Origin: Chloroflexota bacterium
GTDB taxonomy: Bacteria > Chloroflexota > Limnocylindria > Limnocylindrales > CSP1-4
NCBI GenBank assembly: GCA_030271555.1
Contig: JARXKQ010000045.1
Coordinates: 1 to 7,587, forward strand
Direction: 5' to 3'
DNA: 7,587 nucleotides
Shown here: in pieces, positions 1 through 5,361 of the stretch
Layout: the number at the start of each line of letters is the position of its first letter
Numbering within the stretch: position 1 is the first letter of the stretch
The notes under the pieces: model-generated
Databases searched by the model: none
Seen by the model: only the letters and a program-made list of their open reading frames with translations
What the model was told of the DNA's origin: nothing
Translations under genes and position numbers: made by a program

Positions 1-37
1 TAGCGACCGCGATTACATCAAGGTCCACGCCTCGTGA
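1..37 (+). CDS. C-terminal end of an unidentified upstream gene (partial)
   Basis: Reading from base 2, eleven sense codons (SDRDYIKVHAS) run into a TGA at 35-37. Ten of the eleven end in G or C, which matches the codon use of the clear genes here and suggests a real gene tail rather than chance. The start lies outside the window and eleven residues are too few to name a family. The next gene starts 60 bp later on the same strand, so the two could be co-transcribed. No convincing terminator hairpin lies between them. Confidence 0.5.
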   Translation, partial: SDRDYIKVHAS

Positions 38-97
38 AGGTTTCTCCGGGTTTTATCCTGCCCGCGCGCTTGACGGTCATCGCGTATCGGCGGAAAC

Positions 98-1030
98 ATG
101 AACGTGCCGTTCGCCCTTGCGGCAATCGGCCTGCTTGCGCTGGCGGCCGCCCTCGTTCTACTGCGTACCCTGGGCCAGCGCTTTCGGCTGGGCCGCACCC
201 TCGCCGCTGCGTCCGAAGTGACGCTCGAGGAGTGCCGGGAACTGGCCGCCGGGCCGCCCGTCTACGTTCGCGTGAGCGGTCGGGTGAGCAGTGACGAAGA
301 ATTCCCCGACGACAACGACCGACCACTCGTCTTCCGGCGCACCCGCCTGGAGGTGGGCGGCGCCGATGGCAAATGGCGATCGGTGCTCGATGAGCGTGAG
401 GCGGTGGCATTCGAAGTGGAGTCGCGCTCGGAGTTCGTGGCGGTTGACCAGGATGCGCTGGGCGACGGCCTAGTGGCGATCCCGCGGGTGGCGACCGGCC
501 GCGCATCAGAGCTGCACGGCGACATGGCCACAGCAGCGGCCGGCACGGCCCCTGATGCACAGGTGCGCTTGACCTACGAGCAGCTGTCGGCCGTCGAGCA
601 CGTGATCGCGTGCGGTACCCCTGTATTGCGCGACGGGAAGCCCACCCTGACCGCAGGCCTTGGCCGGCCGCTCATCGTGACCGTGCTCGATCGCCCATCC
701 GCGATGCGTCTACTGGCGAGCGGCGCTCGAGCGCGAGTTGCAGCGGCAGCATTGCTCATCGCCGCCGGCCTGGCGCTGCTCGTCCTTGCAGTGGGAGTGG
801 CGATATTCGCCGCGACAGCGTTGGCGGCGCCCGCCCTGGCCGCGAGCCCATCTCCGTTTTCAGCCTCGCCGGCGCCCAGCCCGGTGATCGGACTGCCGGT
901 CGACCCGCGTGCGGGCGCCGGAGCGCCCCTGGTCGGGGCACCGCTGCTGGCCCTGCTGTTCGTACTCGTAGTGGGTGTGCTTGCCGCCCTGGCCACCGTT
1001 GCCTACGTCCGGGTGACCGCCAAGCGCTGA
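98..1030 (+). CDS. GIDE/BAM-domain membrane protein (MULAN-like, no RING finger)
   Basis: This 310-residue protein has an N-terminal membrane helix (about residues 5-22), a soluble middle region (about 50-210), a second helix (about 215-239), an Ala/Ser/Pro-rich loop (about 244-275) and a third helix (about 279-304). The middle region fits the GIDE (BAM, beside-a-membrane) domain known from the mitochondrial E3 ligase MULAN. It has an early VRVSGRV strand, then a polar DDNDRPLVFRRTRLEV stretch, the FEVES strand and a late HVIACGTPVLRDG segment leading to a strand ahead of the second helix. No RING finger is present, so ubiquitin-ligase activity is not implied. In prokaryotes the domain is a membrane-adjacent module of unknown function. 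ATG 98 is preceded by a weak GGCGGA ribosome site four bases away. The Ala-Leu-Ala stretch after the second helix resembles a signal-peptidase site, so cleavage there is possible. The family call rests on recalled pattern, not on a search. Confidence 0.75.
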   Translation: MNVPFALAAIGLLALAAALVLLRTLGQRFRLGRTLAAASEVTLEECRELAAGPPVYVRVSGRVSSDEEFPDDNDRPLVFRRTRLEVGGADGKWRSVLDEREAVAFEVESRSEFVAVDQDALGDGLVAIPRVATGRASELHGDMATAAAGTAPDAQVRLTYEQLSAVEHVIACGTPVLRDGKPTLTAGLGRPLIVTVLDRPSAMRLLASGARARVAAAALLIAAGLALLVLAVGVAIFAATALAAPALAASPSPFSASPAPSPVIGLPVDPRAGAGAPLVGAPLLALLFVLVVGVLAALATVAYVRVTAKR

Positions 1031-1059
1031 GCAGCGAGCAAGCCACCCCGCACGACAGT

Positions 1060-1090
1060 CCATTGGGTAGTGGGACCTTTGTGCCAATGG
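1060..1090. repeat. Inverted repeat CCATTGG / CCAATGG upstream of the HTH-GAF-GGDEF gene
   Basis: CCATTGG (1060-1066) and CCAATGG (1084-1090) are exact reverse complements separated by 17 bases, in the gap after the GIDE-domain gene. The pair could form a hairpin, but no T-tract follows, so it does not look like an intrinsic terminator. The same CCAAT core recurs at 1124-1131. This suggests repeated protein-binding half-sites. The operator role is inferred. Confidence 0.4.
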
Positions 1091-1123
1091 CGGGTCAGGT
1101 GCGGCTGGGTACGCTCGGGCTGT

Positions 1124-1131
1124 CCAATTGG
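1124..1131. promoter_or_regulatory. CCAATTGG palindrome, candidate operator
   Basis: This perfect 8-bp palindrome holds the same CCAAT and ATTGG halves as the inverted repeat at 1060-1090. It lies 12 bases upstream of a TTGACA hexamer and ahead of a gene whose N-terminus is a DNA-binding HTH. That position suits autoregulation, but nothing in the sequence shows which protein binds. An 8-bp palindrome can arise by chance, so the recurrence of the core is the main support. Confidence 0.3.
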
Positions 1132-1143
1132 TAATCGCACTTC

Positions 1144-1149
1144 TTGACA
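1144..1149 (+). promoter_or_regulatory. TTGACA hexamer, possible -35 element
   Basis: The hexamer exactly matches the consensus -35 element of housekeeping sigma factors and lies in the gap ahead of the HTH-GAF-GGDEF gene. No convincing -10 element is seen 16-18 bases downstream, where the sequence is GC-rich (around AGCCCG). A promoter here would therefore need an activator or a non-consensus -10. If it is used, transcription would start near 1180-1190, which bears on where translation can begin. Confidence 0.3.
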
Positions 1150-1171
1150 TTTCCTACAGCGATCGGAGCCC

Positions 1172-1234
1172 GTCACGAGCGCCCCTGCCACCCGGCAACT
1201 TCTGAGCGTCAGCGATGCTGCGCGGCTGCTCGGC
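1172..1234 (+). other. In-frame N-terminal HTH coding sequence upstream of the first normal start codon
   Basis: The frame of the GTG at 1235 stays open back to a TGA at 1145-1147. The codons from 1172 read VTSAPATRQLLSVSDAARLL plus G. The part from LLSVSDAARLLG supplies the first helices of an excisionase/MerR-type HTH whose recognition helix lies at the start of the downstream reading frame (VHANTVRSW). This stretch must therefore be translated for the domain to fold. No ATG, GTG or TTG occurs in it. Candidates are GTC at 1172, with GGAG only three bases upstream, and the near-cognate CTG at 1202, with no ribosome site. A GTG to GTC change or sequencing error at 1172-1174 would explain everything, giving a 915-residue protein. 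Confidence 0.6.
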
Positions 1235-3919
1235 GTGCACGCCAACACGGTGCGCAGCTGGACCGACCAGGGCGCCTTGACTTGCCTGCGCATCAACGGC
1301 CGCGGCGATCGACGGTACGCGCGGCAGGAGATCGCGCGCTTCCTCGCCCAGTCAGATCACGTTCTGGCTCAGCCCACCAACGGGCATACGTCAGGCGGCG
1401 CCTCGGCCCAGGCCAGCAATGGCTTGCTGATGCGCTCAGCCAACCTCACGGTAAGCATCTTCGACACGCCGTCTGCAATCGACTCGGTGGTCGAACTGGT
1501 CTGCCGCGAGAAGGGCTACACCGCGGCTGCAGTCGTGCGGCGCGATGGGGTTGCGCGCCAGGTCGTCGGCTCGATGCGACCGGACGCACGCGTCGCGGAA
1601 CGTGCGGCCGCGCGTCACTCAGTTCTGACCACGACGCCGCGCAAGCGCGATGGCACATACCATGCCGCCCTGCCCTTCGGCGACGGCCACGCCCAGGGCG
1701 GCGTGGTCCTCCTCGCCGGCACGCCACAGACCCACGGCCCGGCTGAGCCGGCACTGCTTGCTGCCGTGGCCGCGCAACTCGATGTGGCCGTCGCGCTGTC
1801 GAGCCAGATGGAGGACATCAAGCAGCGCCAAAAGCGGGCTGAGTTGTTGCTGTCGATCGAGGACGGCCTCAGCGCGCGGCTGGATCCGGACCAGGTGCTG
1901 CGCCAGCTGGTTGAACACTCGGTCGAGGCATTCGGCGCGCAACACGCGGCGGTCTTCCTAGGAGCTGCAGAGGGTAAGTTCCGCGCACCCGTCACGCACA
2001 ACCTGTCGGCCGAGTTCTGCCAGGTTCTTGAGCATGCGACCCATCGCCCGCTGACCGCCACCGCGCTGTCCGAGCGCCGAGTGGTGATCGCGACCGACTT
2101 TCCCGACGATCCCCGCTCATTCGAGCTGCGGACGGCCATCCGGCGCGAGGGCTTCAACTCGCTTGCGGTTGCGCCGCTTGCCTCTGAGGACGAAACCTTC
2201 GGCGTGCTGTGTCTGTTTCACGACGAGCGCCACGACTGGAGCGCGGCTGACGTTGCGCTGCTGGAGCGACTGGCGCGCCACGCCGCGTCGGTGATGCGCA
2301 GCGCCCAGGACTACAGCCAAATGGCGACTTGGACGGCACAACTGCAGTCCATCCAGCAGCTGGGGGCGCGGCTCACGCGGTTGCGCAGCGTGGCCGAGAT
2401 CGGCCAGGCGATCTGCGCCGAATTGGTGCAGCTGATCGACACTCACAACACGCGCGTCTATAGGGTGGTCGACCAAACGGTCGAGCCTGTGGCGTGGCGC
2501 GGCCAGATCGGTGAGTACGAGGCGGAAGACAGCGATCAGCTCCGGCTGAAGGTCGGTGAAGGCATCACCGGCTGGGTTGCCCGTTTTGGTCTCGCACAGA
2601 ACATCCCCGACGCAGCGCACGACAAGCGTGCCCGGACCATCCCGGGCACGGAGTCCGATCTCGATGAGTCGCTCCTGATCGCGCCCATGCTTTTCGAGGA
2701 CAACGTCCTTGGTGTGATCGTGCTGGCCAAGCTGGGTCTCAACCAGTTCACCGCCGATGACCTGCGACTGCTCGAGATCTATGCCGCGATCGCCGCGCAG
2801 GCCATGGCCAACGCCGATGTGACCGAACGCCTGCACGCGCAGTCCGAGGCTCTGGCCCGCCAGGTCACCAGCCAGCGCGAGCTGCTGCGGGTGACCGAGT
2901 CCATCCTGGGCACGCTCGACACGCAGATGCTGCTGCACGAGATTGCCGAGCGCCTGCGATCGCTCGTCCAGGTGGACAACATCTGCGTCGATCTGCACGA
3001 CCTGGACGCACGCGTCCTGCGCCCCATCTTTGCCAGCGGCCGGCACGCCTCGAACTATCTAAAGGCGGTGCTGCCGGACGATCAGGGCGTGGGCGGCTAC
3101 GTGCTGCGGACGGGCGAGGCACAGCTGGTCCAGAATCAGCTCGCCGACCCGCGCGTTTATCACTTCGAGGCGACCGGCCCGGAGGCGGGCGCGATGATCG
3201 TCGCCCCGTTGCGCGAAACCGACCGCATCCGCGGCACCCTCACCATCGAACGGCTGGGCACGGAGGCGCGCTTCAGCGACGACGAGTTCGAGCTCGTGAA
3301 GCTGTTCGCGGCGCACGTGTCGATCGCCCTCCGCAACGCCGAGGCTCACCGCGCAGTGGAGATCCGGGCCGAGACCGACCGCCTGACCGGGTTACTCAAC
3401 CACGGCGCCCTGACGGAGCAGCTGACGCGTCTCGTCGACCGTCAGGCGCGCTTCGGGATGTTGATGGTCGATCTCGACCAGTTCAAGGAATACAACGACC
3501 GTTACGGCCACCAGGCGGGCAACGTCATGCTGCAGCACGTCGCCGATCGGCTGCGTGCATCGTGTCGCGACAGCGACCTGGTATTCCGGTTCGGTGGCGA
3601 TGAGTTCGCGCTGCTACTGCCGGACACCGGCCTGACCGGCGCTCGGACGGTGGCGGCCAAGGTGCACGAAGCCGTATCGGAGATCGAAGGCGGCAAGGAG
3701 GGCGTGAGCGTCACGTGCTCGGTCGGAGTTGCCGCATACCCGCGCGACGCCCAGGACGCCGCGGCGGTCATCCTGGCCGCGGACCGCGCCTGTTATGCCG
3801 CGAAACGCTCCGGCCGAGATCGCATCGCGACCGCGGCCGAGGGGCTGACCCTGGCGTCCGACTTCCAGCCTACCGAGCCCACTCCGCTGGAGCCCCAGGC
3901 GGCATTCTCAGCGGCCTGA
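1235..3919 (+). CDS. HTH (excisionase/MerR-like) - GAF repeats - GGDEF cyclase
   Basis: Residues are counted from GTG 1235, the first normal start codon (894 aa). The true start probably lies upstream, because residues 1-38 complete an HTH_17/MerR-type DNA-binding domain with a GRGDRRY wing. A degenerate GAF-like region (about 71-188) and three clearer GAF domains (about 203-357, 369-528, 549-704) follow, each joined by a helical linker. A GGDEF domain ends the protein (about 705-866). It keeps DRLTGLLN (715-722), the metal-binding Asp746, FK at 750-751, the guanine-contacting Asn754, the signature GGDEF at 787-791 and an RDSD product-inhibition site at 778-781. These features predict an active, feedback-inhibited cyclic-dinucleotide synthase in the cytosol. 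The PleD Asp344 equivalent is Asn763, which may change base choice. No membrane segments or histidine kinase are present, so input probably comes from small ligands, redox state or protein partners of the GAF domains. A WYL regulator follows after 21 bp. Confidence 0.88.
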   Translation: MHANTVRSWTDQGALTCLRINGRGDRRYARQEIARFLAQSDHVLAQPTNGHTSGGASAQASNGLLMRSANLTVSIFDTPSAIDSVVELVCREKGYTAAAVVRRDGVARQVVGSMRPDARVAERAAARHSVLTTTPRKRDGTYHAALPFGDGHAQGGVVLLAGTPQTHGPAEPALLAAVAAQLDVAVALSSQMEDIKQRQKRAELLLSIEDGLSARLDPDQVLRQLVEHSVEAFGAQHAAVFLGAAEGKFRAPVTHNLSAEFCQVLEHATHRPLTATALSERRVVIATDFPDDPRSFELRTAIRREGFNSLAVAPLASEDETFGVLCLFHDERHDWSAADVALLERLARHAASVMRSAQDYSQMATWTAQLQSIQQLGARLTRLRSVAEIGQAICAELVQLIDTHNTRVYRVVDQTVEPVAWRGQIGEYEAEDSDQLRLKVGEGITGWVARFGLAQNIPDAAHDKRARTIPGTESDLDESLLIAPMLFEDNVLGVIVLAKLGLNQFTADDLRLLEIYAAIAAQAMANADVTERLHAQSEALARQVTSQRELLRVTESILGTLDTQMLLHEIAERLRSLVQVDNICVDLHDLDARVLRPIFASGRHASNYLKAVLPDDQGVGGYVLRTGEAQLVQNQLADPRVYHFEATGPEAGAMIVAPLRETDRIRGTLTIERLGTEARFSDDEFELVKLFAAHVSIALRNAEAHRAVEIRAETDRLTGLLNHGALTEQLTRLVDRQARFGMLMVDLDQFKEYNDRYGHQAGNVMLQHVADRLRASCRDSDLVFRFGGDEFALLLPDTGLTGARTVAAKVHEAVSEIEGGKEGVSVTCSVGVAAYPRDAQDAAAVILAADRACYAAKRSGRDRIATAAEGLTLASDFQPTEPTPLEPQAAFSAA

Positions 3920-3940
3920 TTTCGCTGCTACCGTGAGCGG

Positions 3941-4936
3941 GTGAGCCCCGCCACCGAACACATCAGCAAATGGGATCGCGCGGCGCGCTACCTCAAGATC
4001 GCGATGATCCTGAAGGACTACCCGGACGGCATCTCCGCCCAGGCATTGGCCGACCGCATCGGCGTGTCCAAGCGCACCGTCTATCGCGATGTTCTGGCGA
4101 TGGACGAGCAGGCCGGCCTGCCCATCTGGAACGACGAGGGCAAGTTCGGGTTGGACAAGGGCGCGTTCCTGCAGCCGCTCGCGCTGACGCTGCACGAGGC
4201 CACCACCCTGTTCCTGGCCGCACGGATGCTGGCTAAGGCGAGCGATGAGCACGACACCGAGCTGATCGGCGCGCTCGTCAAGCTCGCCTCGATCCTGCCG
4301 CCCGTCCTGGCCGCGCACATCCAGTCAACGGTCGACGCGTTCTCGACCACGCCGCCCAACGACCGCTTCACGCGCGTCTTCCGGGTTCTGGCGGAGGCTT
4401 GGGCCAACCGGCGGGTGGTCCAGATCGAGTACGACTCGGGCGTCTACGACCCCAAGAAACAGGCCCGCAACGCGCGCGTTCGGCCGCTCGCGATCGAGCC
4501 GTCGGCGCTGACCCACGCGCTTTACCTCATCGGCTACGACGAGAACCGCAAAGCCCGGCGCACGTTCAAGGTGGAGCGGATCCTCTCGGCGTCGCTCACA
4601 CCGGAGACGTTCCCCGCGCCGGAGGGCGAGGAGTCACCCGCGCGCGAGCTGCTCAAGGCATGGGACGTGATCGCCGACGAGGAGCCGTTGCAGGTCGTCA
4701 TTCGCTTCTCAGCCAGCGTGGCGAAACGCGCCGCCGAGACGCGCTGGCATCCCTCGCAGACGCTCGAGCCGCAGAAGGACGGCACACTGTTGTGGCGCGG
4801 CCAGATCGCGGGCAAGCGCGAGATCCGCATCTGGATTTTGGGTTGGGGCGCGGATGCCGAAGTGCTCGAGCCGGCCGCTCTGCGCGACGAGGTCGCGGCC
4901 GAGCTGCGCCGGGCAGCGACGCTCTACAAGGACTAG
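3941..4936 (+). CDS. WYL-domain transcriptional regulator (HTH-WYL-WCX)
   Basis: This 331-residue cytosolic regulator has a winged HTH at about residues 14-72 (helices ISAQALADRIG and VSKRTVYRDV), a WYL domain at about 143-216 and a C-terminal WCX-type extension at about 246-327. This is the standard YafY/PafBC-like layout at usual length. WYL domains sense nucleic acid or nucleotide ligands and control DNA-damage, phage-defence and metabolic genes. Here the name-giving Trp is Leu (LYL at 194-196), while the later RTFKVERI stretch that normally completes the pocket is present. GTG 3941 is the only in-frame start after the upstream TGA, with no strong ribosome site. The gap to the HTH-GAF-GGDEF gene is 21 bp, which suggests one transcript and perhaps translation by reinitiation. 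The TAG overlaps the stop of the facing SRPBCC gene. Its targets cannot be read from the sequence. Confidence 0.88.
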   Translation: MSPATEHISKWDRAARYLKIAMILKDYPDGISAQALADRIGVSKRTVYRDVLAMDEQAGLPIWNDEGKFGLDKGAFLQPLALTLHEATTLFLAARMLAKASDEHDTELIGALVKLASILPPVLAAHIQSTVDAFSTTPPNDRFTRVFRVLAEAWANRRVVQIEYDSGVYDPKKQARNARVRPLAIEPSALTHALYLIGYDENRKARRTFKVERILSASLTPETFPAPEGEESPARELLKAWDVIADEEPLQVVIRFSASVAKRAAETRWHPSQTLEPQKDGTLLWRGQIAGKREIRIWILGWGADAEVLEPAALRDEVAAELRRAATLYKD

Positions 4937-5361
4937 CTGGGAACGACCTCGTGCGGCGCGGGCCGCGCTGCCTCGCGCACGGCATCCGCGAAACGCTCGA
5001 GCCAGTAGCGCCACAGCTCGGTGTGCAGGTCAAGCTCGGCCTGGGTGCGCAAGCCAATGTGACGCAGTGTGACGTGAGTGCGTGCACCATGGTCGATGGC
5101 ATCGAAGGCCACGACCATGGGGCTGGCGGCGCGGCTGCCGGTCCATTCCCAGGTGTACGAGGCGTGCTGCGGCGCATCTATGGCGAGGACCTTGCCGCTC
5201 GCGCTGGCGTCGCGCATCCGGACGCGCAACGCTCCGCCGACGCGCGGCTCTAGGTCGGCCGCGTCCAGCCACCGCCGCAGCCCGTCCTGCGTGGCGAACA
5301 GTGCGAACACGGCGTCGCGCGATGCGTCCACTTCGAGCTGCAGCTCGACTCGGTAAGTCAT
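4933..5361 (-). CDS. SRPBCC / AHSA1-like small protein
   Basis: This 142-residue protein matches the START/SRPBCC fold of the AHSA1 (Hsp90 ATPase activator-like) family. It has an N-terminal strand and helix with VDASRDAVFALFATQDGLRRW (residues 11-31), the turn EPRVGG at 38-43, the GKVLAIDAP strand at 56-64, YTWEW at 69-73, a THVTLRH strand at 95-101 and a long C-terminal helix starting HTELWRYWLERF. Such proteins bind hydrophobic ligands in a central cavity. Bacterial members are rarely characterised and no substrate can be inferred. The ATG overlaps the stop of the upstream membrane-protein gene (ATGA), so translation is probably coupled. A longer in-frame reading back to 5568 would start inside that gene and adds residues unlike the family, so the internal ATG is preferred. 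No clear Shine-Dalgarno lies upstream of it. The cytosolic location follows from the absence of a signal peptide. Confidence 0.85.
   Translation of the reverse strand: MTYRVELQLEVDASRDAVFALFATQDGLRRWLDAADLEPRVGGALRVRMRDASASGKVLAIDAPQHASYTWEWTGSRAASPMVVAFDAIDHGARTHVTLRHIGLRTQAELDLHTELWRYWLERFADAVREAARPAPHEVVPS

Noticed and set aside
44..66. Weak CGGG/CCCG pairing between the first partial gene and the GIDE-domain gene
   Set aside because: The stem is only four pairs with a long loop and no T-tract after it, so it cannot be supported as a terminator.
1144..1746. Open frame starting with the TTG of TTGACA
   Set aside because: It is in a different frame from the HTH and GAF coding, has low-complexity Arg/Ala-rich content, and is a shadow of the real gene.
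2117..3046. Long minus-strand open frame (309 codons) opposite the GAF region
   Set aside because: It lies wholly antisense to the clear GAF-GGDEF coding frame, shows no recognisable domain, and is expected from GC-rich codon structure.
3407..3409. Possible CRISPR, tRNA, IS or prophage signals anywhere in the window
   Set aside because: No spaced direct repeats, cloverleaf-like sequences, transposase motifs or terminal repeats were seen. The HTH resembles excisionases but is fused to a signalling protein and has no integrase nearby.
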